DNA from: an uncultured Lachnospiraceae bacterium
GTDB lineage: Bacteria > Bacillota > Clostridia > Lachnospirales > Lachnospiraceae
NCBI GenBank assembly: GCA_910579645.1
Contig: CAJTVK010000004.1
Coordinates: 1 to 64,000 of the forward strand
DNA length: 64,000 nt
Direction: 5' to 3'
Shown here in pieces: positions 51,690-61,650 of the stretch. The notes under the pieces were generated by a model. The model did no database searches, was not told the DNA's origin, and worked only from the letters and a program-made list of their open reading frames with translations. The position numbers were made by a program, and so were the translations under genes. Every line of letters starts with the position of its first letter. Position 1 is the stretch's first letter.

Positions 51690-51731
51690 AATTGTGCAGG
51701 TGTAGGGACGAGTATTGATGTGGGGGCTTAG

Positions 51732-52505
51732 ATGAGGAAAAAGAACAGGGGGTTATATATTGGTATTATTTTGGCCGTGGTAGCAGTGCTGTTTTGTGTC
51801 GGTTTATTTGTAATCAATGACTTAATTTTGGGCATGGCAGATGTCAGAGAAATGACAATAGAATCAGGAACGGACTGGTGGGCTATGAAAGCGAGCCCAA
51901 CCGGTGGGGCAACAGATGTCGTATATGGAAAAGAAAGAAAGCCTATGACATATTATTCTAGCGTAAAAGAGGCTGTTGAGGCAAGCAGAGAGGGAGAATG
52001 TGAAATTGGGGAAGAAAATAAACTTTTTGAAGTGGGGGATGGGCTGATATTCAGTGTTTATATTGAAAACAATTTCATGAATGAAATACAGTTGGTATGT
52101 TTTCTGATGAATGCACAGGATGGTCTTTACTCCTATCCATTGTATATATGGACACAAGCGGTTGAAAGTACAATGTTTGGGTGGCAGGATTACGATGATG
52201 AATGCAGAGTTGTGAGAGATATTGCATTATCTTATGCATTTCATAATGTTATGGAGCAGGCCAATGACGGCATTCCCTTTTTTTATGGTATCGGTATGGG
52301 AGAGCAAATGGAAGGACTGACAATTTTAGGGAAAAGACCGGATGGGTTAGATAGAATTACATATAAGGGTAAGGAGTATTATTATTGGTATTTCATTGAT
52401 GGGACTGAAATTATGAGAAAGTGTGACGCATATCAAGAGTTCCCTAATATGACTATCGGAGAGGCAATTGAGTATTTTCAGATAAGATTAGGGAAAACGG
52501 AATAG
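51732..52505 (+). CDS. Membrane-anchored hypothetical protein
   Basis: A 257-residue protein with an N-terminal membrane helix (about 8-30, GIILAVVAVLFCVGLFVIND), the rest predicted outside the cell. No known domain is seen; the outer part includes SGTDWWAMKASP and WQDYDDECRVVRDI. More AT-rich than its neighbours, which fits gain by transfer. A surface immunity protein is possible given its place in the toxin locus. Confidence 0.5.
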   Translation: MRKKNRGLYIGIILAVVAVLFCVGLFVINDLILGMADVREMTIESGTDWWAMKASPTGGATDVVYGKERKPMTYYSSVKEAVEASREGECEIGEENKLFEVGDGLIFSVYIENNFMNEIQLVCFLMNAQDGLYSYPLYIWTQAVESTMFGWQDYDDECRVVRDIALSYAFHNVMEQANDGIPFFYGIGMGEQMEGLTILGKRPDGLDRITYKGKEYYYWYFIDGTEIMRKCDAYQEFPNMTIGEAIEYFQIRLGKTE

Positions 52506-52515
52506 GAGAAAAGAG

Positions 52516-53208
52516 ATGAATTATGCATGGGAAGCGGCATTGGCGGCGGATCGTATGGGGATACGGCGGGAAAATCTGCGCTTTGTGCCGGCGGAGGACG
52601 GCAGTCCTTATACGGAATTGGTGCAGGAGATGCTGAACGGACAGGAATTGGAAGAGGCGGAGGCTAAGATAAATCCGCTGTATCGTTTTGCGGAGGTGTT
52701 TTCTTCGGTATTTGACAGGAATATAGAGGATTATCGGCAGACAAGGGAGGCATTTTTCCGTGTGTTTATGCAGTATATGGTACAGCTGGATCTGCGGCAG
52801 GGACTGAGCCGGCAGGAATATGCGGTAGGCTTTCTGTTCCGGGACATATTGGCAGGTGTGTTCGGGCCGGAGGCGGCTTGGGTAATCCAAACCTTCGGCG
52901 GGGACAGTCTGCGGCATTTGCTGCGGCTGATATTGAAGCTTTATCGGTGCGGCAGTTCCGTGGGGCTGTTTCGGGAGGTAATGCGGTTTTTATATCCGGA
53001 TTCTTTGGTCTATGCAAGCAATGATGAGGTACGGGAATTGCTGATTTATGTAGGCGTAAAGGAGACGGAGGGGGAGAAGGGGAAATTGGATTTCCTGAAA
53101 GGCATGTTCCTTCCCGTTAATTATAGGGTATTTCTGTTCTGGGAACATCATTTCGGGATTATAGGTGTGGAAGAGACAATGGAATTGGATAAAATGGTTT
53201 TATTTTAA
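52516..53208 (+). CDS. Uncharacterised locus protein, possibly baseplate-like
   Basis: A 230-residue cytoplasmic protein. Mostly helical (LYRFAEVFSSVFDRNIEDYR, then GGDSLRHLLRLILKLYRCGS). The end, MFLPVNYRVFLFWEHHFG, faintly recalls the closing strands of phage gpI/TssG-type tail proteins. That is a weak likeness and needs a structure search. AGGAGA precedes the ATG. It lies just before the Hsp70-like gene in a tight run (27 bases). Confidence 0.5.
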   Translation: MNYAWEAALAADRMGIRRENLRFVPAEDGSPYTELVQEMLNGQELEEAEAKINPLYRFAEVFSSVFDRNIEDYRQTREAFFRVFMQYMVQLDLRQGLSRQEYAVGFLFRDILAGVFGPEAAWVIQTFGGDSLRHLLRLILKLYRCGSSVGLFREVMRFLYPDSLVYASNDEVRELLIYVGVKETEGEKGKLDFLKGMFLPVNYRVFLFWEHHFGIIGVEETMELDKMVLF

Positions 53209-53234
53209 TTTGGTTTCGGGAAAGGGGACAAAGG

Positions 53235-55850
53235 ATGGACCGATACGGGTATGTACTAAGGAAAAAAGAGGAAAAAAAGGAGACGGGAAGTTACCGCAAA
53301 TCGGATCTTCAGGCAATGACTACTTATCAGCTGAAGGAAATCTGCAGGGCGGAGAGGATTATTCCGGGGATAGTGGATCCGATGGACAGGGACGGGCTGA
53401 TAAGAGTGATACTGAAATACCGGGGGGCGGAAGAACATTTTCTGATAAGGACAGCGGACGACGGCGGGTTGGAGGCTTTGAACCATGTTATGAGCGAATG
53501 TGTCTTCCGGGAGCGGCATATGAAAGGGATGGAATGCAGTTCCAAAATCGTGGCATATGACGGGCTTGCCATTGGTTTTTACGATAGGCTGACTATTCCG
53601 TACGACAGCAGTCTGGTGGGGACGAATGCACTGGTTACGGACGGGGGCAGAAGAATCTGCGCCATACTGAATGTGGAGGCAAAAGGAAAAAATACGGATT
53701 GTCTTTACCTGACCAAGGCGGCCGAGATTCCCTGCATGAAGTCCGAAGGAAAAGATTACAGCTTATACCTTATGGACAGGAAGAATTCGGATATATTGTA
53801 CGGGATATATTACGGCAGTCGTGGACATGTGCCGGAGCATATGGAAACATGCCGGATACCACTGCTGGATTTTGAAGTGCGCACGCCTGCCAAGCTGACG
53901 ATGCCCCTTGCCATGGATTTCGGAACTACAAATACGGCAGTGGGGACATATCTGGACCGCCGGTATTTCCAGCAGGCAGGTCTGCATGACGGGGCATACG
54001 GACTGAAAGAAAACGGGGTAAATTATGCTATATTTTATGATCCCGCATCGGAGTGGGAAGAGACGACCCTGCTGCCCAGTGTGGTAAGCGTGCTTTCCGC
54101 CGAAGCCGGAAGACCGGAATTCCTGTTTGGCTATGAGGCTCTTCAACAGGTGGATGCCGGGCATATGGATGAGGGATTCTGCATTTTTTACGATATCAAA
54201 CGATGGATCGGTGATTACGGGAAAGAGGAGGAGATAACGGACAGAAAGGGGAGAAGGAGCCGGGTGCGGCGCAGGGATATTCTCAAGGCGTACTTTTCTT
54301 ATGTCATTCTCGAGGCATGTAATCGGTTCAAATGTGAAGTGTCGGAAGTGCATGTTTCCTGTCCGGTGAAACAGAAAGCGCAGTTTGCTAAGCTGTTTGC
54401 GGATATTCTGCCGGAATATGCCGTAGAGCGGCAGGATATGCTGGACGAGGGTGTTTCGGTATTGTATGGCACGGTGGCGGAAATGGCCAGGTCGGGTAAG
54501 GCAGAACAGGGAAGGGAATATTGTGCTTTGGTCATTGACTGCGGGGGTGGGACTACGGATTTATGTTCCTGCCGTTTCCGCATATGGGATAAAAGGGTTT
54601 CTTATCGGATAGAGATAGAGACGGCATATGAAAACGGAGATACGGATTTCGGAGGGAACAACCTGACTTACCGTATGATGCAGCTGATTAAGGTGGCGGC
54701 AGTAAATGTACTGCAGGGGAAAGCCGGGGAAGAACAGAATCTTCTTGCAGGGTTTGACACGGATATATACCGGAGCGTGGACGGCGGCGGGACGGAAAGT
54801 CTTTATAGGGAATTGGAGCAGGCTTATGAGGCGGCGGAATGCTGTCTGCCTACCCGGTTTAAGGAATATGAGCACAGAAGCCGGGAGGAATATTATATGG
54901 TGAAGAATAATTTTTACTTTCTTTTCCGGCTGGCGGAACGGATGAAGAAAGAGTTTTACGGAAGGTCGGGAGTTTTAAGGATTTCCCTTTCCTCGTGTCC
55001 GGTGGAAGAGAAAGCGACGGAATGGATTCCTGTGGACCGTTTCCGGCTGGCGGCAGACAGAGGACACGGACTGGAGATTATAAAAGATTTTCCGGAGGTT
55101 GCTTTCAGTATCTATGAAATGGAACTGCTGCTGACGGCCGATATTTACCATGTTATCTGCCGGTTTATGGAAGATATCTATGAGAGCGGCAGAGTGGAGG
55201 ATTATTCCATGATCAGGCTGACGGGGCAGTCGTGCCGGATTGGGCTGTTCCGTGATGCCTTAAAGGAGTTTGTGCCGGGCAGGACGATACAGTTTAAGAA
55301 AAACAAGGGAGATCGGACGAAGGATTTCGGACTGAAAATGACTTGTGTGGACGGCGCGCTGCAGTATCTGCGTGACAAGCGGTACGGATATGCGGACATA
55401 TCTGTCCGCTCCGAGCTGCCGGCGCTGCCTTATGTGATTACGGCTTTTACCCATAGCGGGGAAGAAATTACATTGATACATTGTCTGCGGCGCGGGGGTG
55501 CATGCGGGATGGTGTCAAGGAATATGGAGGATTTGGTGCTGAAGCTGTATCTGAAAGATCAGGATGGCAGGGAGCGGTATCAGTATACATGCCATAGTTC
55601 GCCGGCAGACTTCCGTGAGGCAGAATATGAGGAAATTGCCCGATGGTACGGAGAGCATATCCGTCAGGCGGACACGGATGATATTGTGAACCGGGAAGTA
55701 AAGTTTTTTGTCTGGGCCAAGCCGGAGGATTGGTCTTTCTGCGTGGTGCCGGTATACCGCATGGACGGTGCGCTGTTTCTTGGCAAGGAGGAAGAGTACG
55801 GTTTTGAGAACGAAGGATGGGTGCAGAATTATTTTGACGGAATGAAGTAG
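53235..55850 (+). CDS. Large Hsp70/actin-like ATPase
   Basis: An 871-residue protein. Residues about 20-65 form a SAP-like domain (KSDLQAMTTYQLKEICRAER). An unassigned segment (70-220) comes next. From 225 on it is an actin/Hsp70-type ATPase: phosphate loop 1 is MDFGTTNTAVGTYL (Asp 228), phosphate loop 2 is VIDCGGGTTDLCSC (Asp 435). The Hsp70 peptide-binding domain is not seen, and the tail (about 720-871) is unassigned. This set-up resembles Hsp70-like proteins linked to secretion loci. With the J protein at 31137 it may fold or load Rhs toxins. ATP use is predicted by the intact loops. Confidence 0.75.
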   Translation: MDRYGYVLRKKEEKKETGSYRKSDLQAMTTYQLKEICRAERIIPGIVDPMDRDGLIRVILKYRGAEEHFLIRTADDGGLEALNHVMSECVFRERHMKGMECSSKIVAYDGLAIGFYDRLTIPYDSSLVGTNALVTDGGRRICAILNVEAKGKNTDCLYLTKAAEIPCMKSEGKDYSLYLMDRKNSDILYGIYYGSRGHVPEHMETCRIPLLDFEVRTPAKLTMPLAMDFGTTNTAVGTYLDRRYFQQAGLHDGAYGLKENGVNYAIFYDPASEWEETTLLPSVVSVLSAEAGRPEFLFGYEALQQVDAGHMDEGFCIFYDIKRWIGDYGKEEEITDRKGRRSRVRRRDILKAYFSYVILEACNRFKCEVSEVHVSCPVKQKAQFAKLFADILPEYAVERQDMLDEGVSVLYGTVAEMARSGKAEQGREYCALVIDCGGGTTDLCSCRFRIWDKRVSYRIEIETAYENGDTDFGGNNLTYRMMQLIKVAAVNVLQGKAGEEQNLLAGFDTDIYRSVDGGGTESLYRELEQAYEAAECCLPTRFKEYEHRSREEYYMVKNNFYFLFRLAERMKKEFYGRSGVLRISLSSCPVEEKATEWIPVDRFRLAADRGHGLEIIKDFPEVAFSIYEMELLLTADIYHVICRFMEDIYESGRVEDYSMIRLTGQSCRIGLFRDALKEFVPGRTIQFKKNKGDRTKDFGLKMTCVDGALQYLRDKRYGYADISVRSELPALPYVITAFTHSGEEITLIHCLRRGGACGMVSRNMEDLVLKLYLKDQDGRERYQYTCHSSPADFREAEYEEIARWYGEHIRQADTDDIVNREVKFFVWAKPEDWSFCVVPVYRMDGALFLGKEEEYGFENEGWVQNYFDGMK

Positions 55851-55896
55851 GGAGAAGAACGGGGCATGAGGAACAAATGCAGAAAGAGGTGACGGA

Positions 55897-56721
55897 ATGC
55901 AGAACTTATATCCGTTGTTTGAGCGGAACAGAATACTTAAGAAGGAACTTCTTTGGTCATTGCGGGATTATTCCTTTGCACACATGCAGTTGGAATATCA
56001 ATCCTATGGGGATGGGATATTGAACGGGTGTCTGCCCATGGTACGGGGGCAGGAAGTGGTCATGGGGAAGGGAATTGTCAAGCATGGAGGGTTTATTTAT
56101 TTGGTGACGGAAGAGATGGCGGTTCCTTATGAGCCGTCGGGACAGTTGGAAATATTGAAATTGAAAGCGGAGGAGGACAGGAGGTCGGAAGATTTCATCA
56201 GTTATCGTTTGAGCCTTTTTCTGGACCGGAATGCAGAGAAGGGGGAAGATGAACTGGAAATATGCAGGTTTAAGCTTCGGCCCGGTTCGCAGCTGCGTGA
56301 CCGGTATAAGGATTTTGACGATATGGCGACGGAATTCGATACGGTAGACGTCACAAGGGCGGACTGGGGAGGGCCGGAAGGGAAGACGCTTCCGGCGGCA
56401 GTGACGGATTATTATGCCCGGTTGGTGCTGGAGGAGAGCGGCAGCAGGCCGGAGGACATTTCCTTTGCCTATCTGTGCCTGAATCAGACAGGCGCAGTGG
56501 CGGTTAGGGTACTGGAGCATTATGTGGGAAGCAGACTGGCCGGGATGGGCGTTCCCCGGGGACAGCGGGATATGGGAGCTGGGGATGGCGGCAGGGCAGA
56601 GAGGGAAGGCAGGAACCGCAGGCTTTTTGACGGATTGGTTCGGATACTGGATGAAATCCGGGGAAACCGTAGGCGGGGGAAGGATAGGATAGGGGACAGA
56701 CGCAGGATATTGGTGGAGTGA
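55897..56721 (+). CDS. Uncharacterised locus protein with TssK-like flavour
   Basis: A 274-residue protein. The N-terminus (NLYPLFERNRILKKELLWSL) and the next segment (QSYGDGILNGCLPMV, then GIVKHGGFIYLV) recall the 'YGI...G...DG' start of TssK and related baseplate-receptor proteins, but this is only a hint. The C-terminus is Arg/Gly-rich (RRRGKDRIGDRRR). No signal peptide. AGAGGTG is upstream of the ATG. It lies between the Hsp70-like ATPase and the second Rhs gene, whose PAAR-like cap would need such an adaptor. Confidence 0.5.
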   Translation: MQNLYPLFERNRILKKELLWSLRDYSFAHMQLEYQSYGDGILNGCLPMVRGQEVVMGKGIVKHGGFIYLVTEEMAVPYEPSGQLEILKLKAEEDRRSEDFISYRLSLFLDRNAEKGEDELEICRFKLRPGSQLRDRYKDFDDMATEFDTVDVTRADWGGPEGKTLPAAVTDYYARLVLEESGSRPEDISFAYLCLNQTGAVAVRVLEHYVGSRLAGMGVPRGQRDMGAGDGGRAEREGRNRRLFDGLVRILDEIRGNRRRGKDRIGDRRRILVE

Positions 56722-56763
56722 GGTTGATGTGCTTATTCATTATGATTAAGGGGGAAACGGAAA

Positions 56764-59700
56764 ATGGCAGATGAATATTTAGTAGAAGGTGCAATGCTGA
56801 TATGTGTAAACGGAGGGAGTCCTGTTTTTCTGAAGATACCGAAGGGACATGGCTATCTTTCCGGGGGGAAGGAAAAAGCAAATTGCGGAGACTGCATAGC
56901 TTGTGACAATATACCATATTTTGGAACATGCATGGTAAATAAGGAAACACATCTGTGCGAAGGGTATATGACTCTGAAGGAGAAGTGGGAAAATAAATCG
57001 GTCAGTTTAAGCAAACCGGAAATGGTGGATGGCAAGGAGGCACTCACGATGGACAGCGTGCTTTTTTGCCAGAAAGGCGGAATTATTCTTCCGGTAACAT
57101 CGGGGCAAGGAGATGTGAAAGGAATAAATCTATGGGAACTTTTGAAACAAATTACCAAACTGATTCTTTGGTCTTTGGGGAAAAATTTTGTGAACCGTAT
57201 TTATGGCGGAGAACCTATTAATATGAATACCGGTAATTTTGTCCATGAAAAGGAAGATCTTCTGATTGCCGGAAAGACCAGGATTTCCTTCCGTACTTTT
57301 TATAATGCGATGGAGTATGAATCTGAAGGGAGCATGGGAGAGGGTTGGCATCATAATTTTGAATTAAGGATTAAAAAGGAAGAAAACGGGAAGTTCATCT
57401 ATGTTTGTCTGGGCGACGGCAGGAAAATACCATATCGGGAAGGCATGGGAAATGAATTGACTTCTGTTTTTGGCGACAGGGGAAGTCTGAGGAAAGAAGC
57501 GGGCGGTTACTTATATGCAGACGGAAAGGGAATGCAGTATTTATTTGATGTAAATGGTTTAATATCCGTGAGACAGGACAAGAATGGGAATGAGGATATT
57601 TTTGTGCATGATGGGCAGGGACAGCTTATCAAAGTATGGGGAGCAAACGGCGGGTCACTTTCGTATACATATAACGGAGAAGGGAAATTAATCCGGGTAG
57701 AGGACAACATAGGAAGAACGGTGCATTTGTGGTATCGGTATGGAAAACTATGGAAAATAGAAAATGCATTGGGTTATGCATATGTGTATGAATATAATGA
57801 AAACGGGAAAATGGAAAGTTCTATATCTCCTTGCGGCATTATGAACTTTAAGAATGAATATGATATGGCGGACAGGGTGGTTCAGCAGATATTGCCGGAC
57901 GGCGGGTGTATCGAACTGAAGTATGACGATGTGAATATGCGGGCATACAAAAAAGATGCTAATGGGACAATAACCGTTTATGACAATGATGAGAGATTAC
58001 GGAATATTCGGACGACTCTGGCAGAGGGAGAAGAATATTACGAATATAATGACAGGAATCAAAGAACTCTCCGTGTGGACAGGAACGGAAATAAGACAAA
58101 GTATCGCTATAATACAAGCGGAAATCTGATAAAAATAGAAAATGCCATGGGAAAATGTGTCTGTGTGGAATATGACGGAAACAGAACTTCTGTTTATTTG
58201 CCGGAGGGACCGGGCATATCTTATTTATATGATAGTAAAGGAAATGTTCTTGAGAAGAAAGATCCTTTGGGGCATATAACCCGTATAACGCGGAATAGCG
58301 TAGGACAGCCGGAGATTGTGACATTGCCGGATGAATCTCAGATTCATGTGGAGTATGATGCGCGGGGAAATGTTTCTTGCATAACGGATATGTTGGGTAA
58401 TCATATTTTCTATGAATATGATGCCATTAACCGTATTACAGGAGTTACGGATGGGAGGGGCAATGTCACAAACTATATATATGATGCAAAGAGTCGGTTG
58501 ATTAAATTGGTTAATGCAGTTGGGAATGTGCGGGAATTTATATATAACGAAGACGGAAAGATGACGGAAGCCATTGATTATGACGGTTGCCGAATAAAAA
58601 TAGCATATGGGGAGAACGGAAAGAAAAAAAGTTTTCAGGACAAAGAAGGAAACGTTACTCTTTATGATTATGACCTTAACGAAAATCTGAAAGAGATGAA
58701 AATGCCAAACGGAGGAATCAGGCATTATGAATATGACTCTAGGAATCAGCTAATTGCATATGTCAATGAGATGGGAGAGGTTTCCAAATATGAATATGAT
58801 AAAAACGGAAACCGCATAAAACTTATCACACCAACAGGAGAAGAAATGTCTTTTGCATATGATAAGATTAATCGGCTGATAAGGACTACAGAGCCGGACG
58901 GAGCCGAAACTGTTTTTGTATATAACGAACAAAGCAGGCTAGCAGAGATTATTTATCCGGGTGGGATATGTGAAAAGGCAGCGTATGATGCGGGCGGAAG
59001 GAAAATATGGAAACAAGATGTTTACGGCAATATTGTGAAATGTAGTTATAATGCCATAGGTGGTCCGGAGGAAATGGAAGACCCATGGGGAGGGAAAACA
59101 GTGCGCGTGTATTATCCGGGCGGACTGCTGAAGAGCGTGCTTTATCCGGATGGGGCAGGGGAAAGTTATGACTATGACGGAAATAGGAATATGACGGTGA
59201 AAAGGAGGCAGGGCGGTTATGCTATTTATTATACTTATGATAAGTTAAACAGGGTAACAGGCATTAGGAATAGTATCGGTGAGGAGATGAGTTTTGCCTA
59301 TAACCGTATAGGGCAAATTGTTAAGGTCATGTGCGGAGAAAAAACGGTGAGGGAATTTGAGTATTCTCCCAACGGAAATATGCTTTCGGAATCGGATGCA
59401 TATGGCTGCCGGCGGATTTATACTTACGACTGCATGGGAAAGCTGATACGCATGTCACAGAAGGACGGACAAGGCAAGGAAAGAAATGCAATATCATACG
59501 AAAGGGATTTATGCGGAAGGATTGTTTCCGTAACGGATTCCCTAGGAAATAAAGAAACTTATGAATATGACCGGAGAGGAAGGATAATCAGAAAAACGGA
59601 TCGGGAAGGATATGAGACAGTTTATAGTTATGATAAATCCGGAAAACGGGAAAGCATTCGATATGGGGATGGGAGAACGATAAAATATAAATACGATTCC

Positions 59701-61650
59701 CGGAGACATTTGATCGGTGCGGAGGATGGAGACAGCGAAATAAGGATACAGACGGATATCTATGGAAGAATAGAGGCAGTAATCGATGGAAAGGGAAAGA
59801 CGGTACGTTTTGAATACGGGAAAAACAGTGAGAAAATATCCTTGACATATCCGGACGGGGAAAAGGTTTTGTTCCGTTATGACAAGTTGGGCAGATTAGA
59901 GGAAATGATAGACGGGAAAGATGTAATCAGTTATTGTTACGACCAATCCGGCCGCTTGGCAGGCCGGAAAATTCCGGGCGGGATGGAATCTGTGTATACA
60001 TATTGTGCAAACGGGAGGTTGGAAGAACTGACGCATAATGCATACGGAGAGACGGAAGAACGGTTTCTGTATAGTTATAATGCCGCAGGACTAAAGTCGG
60101 TAATAAGGAAAGAGAGGAAGGGGATGCCGCATGAAGCGGGAATGTTCTCCTATGGCTATGATGATGCAGGGAGAATCCGGACGGTCAGCCGCAATGGCAA
60201 TCTGCTGAGAGAATACGGGTATGACGGGTTCGGAAACCGAAGCTATCTTAAAGAGGATGGCAGTATGACGGAATATCAGTATAATGTTATGAATCAGCTG
60301 ATATGTAAGACGGTAACTAATCAAAGCGGTGAAAGAATAAATTATGGATACAAATATGACAGACGTGGAAATATTACCGAAATAAGCCGAAACGGGAAAA
60401 GGCTTTTCAGCTATGTCTTTGGAGCGGACAACCGGCTGAAGGAAGCCTGCAATGAGATAGGGGATAAGGCGAGATATCAATATGATGCTTTGGGAAACCG
60501 TATTGCAAAAGAAACTACATATGCCGGAGGGAATACGGCCAGGGAAGAGTATCTGTTGGATCAGACAAAATGCTGCCGAAATCTGCTCGGAATGGAGACA
60601 GATGGGAAAAAGCAGCGTTTTATCTGGGATGGAAATGTGGCATGCATGGAGGAGAATGGGACGAAAAGTTATTTCCTGCAGGATGAGATGGGCAGCCCTG
60701 TGCGTTTGATGTGGAAAAACGGGAAAAGACGGGAAAGCTACAGCTATGATGAATTCGGCAGGGGTCATGTTTCGGCAGCGCAGCCCTTTGGTTATACGGG
60801 GTATCAGTCTGATGAAATATCCGGCACATATTATGCACAGGCAAGGGAGTATCATGCGGCTGACGGAAGGTTTATGGGAGAGGATCCTGTCCATGGCAAT
60901 GCTAACTGGTATATCTATGGCTCCGGAAACCCGTTAAAATATTGCGATCCTATGGGTCTGGAGGATTATGTGACGGATGAGGATGCCGACTTGGCTCCGG
61001 AATGGCTGGAGAGGATGTTGGACGGTATTATGAACGGCCCGGGACTTATAGGAGATATGCTGCGGCAAGCTGATGTTTGGACACGGAATGGGGATATTGA
61101 CGAATTGCTTTCCATTTTTGGGTTCGACAGGCATGCTGACGGCGATTTCCATGTAAGGCAGAAAACGTGGCAGCAGTTTTTTGGATATAATTCTTTGTAT
61201 GATTTTACTTTTGATGCGGGGACTAGTATGGACTTTCAAATGTTTCCTTTTAAAACAGCGGATGGAGAGGAATATGTTATATGGATGTGGAAAGGAGATT
61301 ATTTGAATTTAGGTGCCGGTGCGGAAACCGGAATATATAAGGATCCGATATTTTGGGGATTTCATTGGCAGGCAGCGGTGGATGATGCGCTGCCGATGAC
61401 ATTAACGGTAAAATATGATGGGGAAGAAATCATAAATTACAGTCCGGAGGAGCCGCAATGGTGGATTACTGGTTTTGACCCTGCGGTTCCGGATGTGTCA
61501 GCCAATGATTTGCAGGTAGAGGGGAGCATTAGTTTTGAAGGAGAGCAGTATGATGCGATATGGGAAGGTTTTTTGAAGGAATATGGTGGAAAGGAAAATT
61601 TAAATATCATAATTGATGAAACTAACAAAAAGTTAACCTATAAATGGTAA
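56764..61650 (+). CDS. Rhs toxin protein 2 with PAAR-like N-terminus and DUF4474-like tip
   Basis: A 1628-residue protein built like Rhs1. Residues 1-120 are PAAR-like DUF4280 (DEYLVEGAMLICVNGGSP, ALTMDSVLFCQKGGIILP). The YD repeat core spans about 150-1390, ending at YGSGNPLKYCDPMGLED. The C-terminal tip (about 1400-1628) includes MFPFKTADGEEYVIWMWKGD and YLNLGAGAETGIY, then WWITGFDP, which I recognise as a DUF4474 domain, of unproven activity. Two Rhs proteins in one locus share core and cap but not tips, the rule for polymorphic toxins. Immunity candidates are the lipoproteins downstream. Confidence 0.8.
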   Translation: MADEYLVEGAMLICVNGGSPVFLKIPKGHGYLSGGKEKANCGDCIACDNIPYFGTCMVNKETHLCEGYMTLKEKWENKSVSLSKPEMVDGKEALTMDSVLFCQKGGIILPVTSGQGDVKGINLWELLKQITKLILWSLGKNFVNRIYGGEPINMNTGNFVHEKEDLLIAGKTRISFRTFYNAMEYESEGSMGEGWHHNFELRIKKEENGKFIYVCLGDGRKIPYREGMGNELTSVFGDRGSLRKEAGGYLYADGKGMQYLFDVNGLISVRQDKNGNEDIFVHDGQGQLIKVWGANGGSLSYTYNGEGKLIRVEDNIGRTVHLWYRYGKLWKIENALGYAYVYEYNENGKMESSISPCGIMNFKNEYDMADRVVQQILPDGGCIELKYDDVNMRAYKKDANGTITVYDNDERLRNIRTTLAEGEEYYEYNDRNQRTLRVDRNGNKTKYRYNTSGNLIKIENAMGKCVCVEYDGNRTSVYLPEGPGISYLYDSKGNVLEKKDPLGHITRITRNSVGQPEIVTLPDESQIHVEYDARGNVSCITDMLGNHIFYEYDAINRITGVTDGRGNVTNYIYDAKSRLIKLVNAVGNVREFIYNEDGKMTEAIDYDGCRIKIAYGENGKKKSFQDKEGNVTLYDYDLNENLKEMKMPNGGIRHYEYDSRNQLIAYVNEMGEVSKYEYDKNGNRIKLITPTGEEMSFAYDKINRLIRTTEPDGAETVFVYNEQSRLAEIIYPGGICEKAAYDAGGRKIWKQDVYGNIVKCSYNAIGGPEEMEDPWGGKTVRVYYPGGLLKSVLYPDGAGESYDYDGNRNMTVKRRQGGYAIYYTYDKLNRVTGIRNSIGEEMSFAYNRIGQIVKVMCGEKTVREFEYSPNGNMLSESDAYGCRRIYTYDCMGKLIRMSQKDGQGKERNAISYERDLCGRIVSVTDSLGNKETYEYDRRGRIIRKTDREGYETVYSYDKSGKRESIRYGDGRTIKYKYDSRRHLIGAEDGDSEIRIQTDIYGRIEAVIDGKGKTVRFEYGKNSEKISLTYPDGEKVLFRYDKLGRLEEMIDGKDVISYCYDQSGRLAGRKIPGGMESVYTYCANGRLEELTHNAYGETEERFLYSYNAAGLKSVIRKERKGMPHEAGMFSYGYDDAGRIRTVSRNGNLLREYGYDGFGNRSYLKEDGSMTEYQYNVMNQLICKTVTNQSGERINYGYKYDRRGNITEISRNGKRLFSYVFGADNRLKEACNEIGDKARYQYDALGNRIAKETTYAGGNTAREEYLLDQTKCCRNLLGMETDGKKQRFIWDGNVACMEENGTKSYFLQDEMGSPVRLMWKNGKRRESYSYDEFGRGHVSAAQPFGYTGYQSDEISGTYYAQAREYHAADGRFMGEDPVHGNANWYIYGSGNPLKYCDPMGLEDYVTDEDADLAPEWLERMLDGIMNGPGLIGDMLRQADVWTRNGDIDELLSIFGFDRHADGDFHVRQKTWQQFFGYNSLYDFTFDAGTSMDFQMFPFKTADGEEYVIWMWKGDYLNLGAGAETGIYKDPIFWGFHWQAAVDDALPMTLTVKYDGEEIINYSPEEPQWWITGFDPAVPDVSANDLQVEGSISFEGEQYDAIWEGFLKEYGGKENLNIIIDETNKKLTYKW

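Noticed and set aside
60091..60894. Minus-strand open frame of 267 residues inside Rhs2
   Set aside because: Same reason: a shadow of the repeat core on the coding strand.
30031..61650. Calling the locus a standard type VI secretion system
   Set aside because: No TssB/TssC sheath, TssJ/L/M membrane complex or ClpV is visible, and the genome looks Gram-positive; only part of the parts list is shared.
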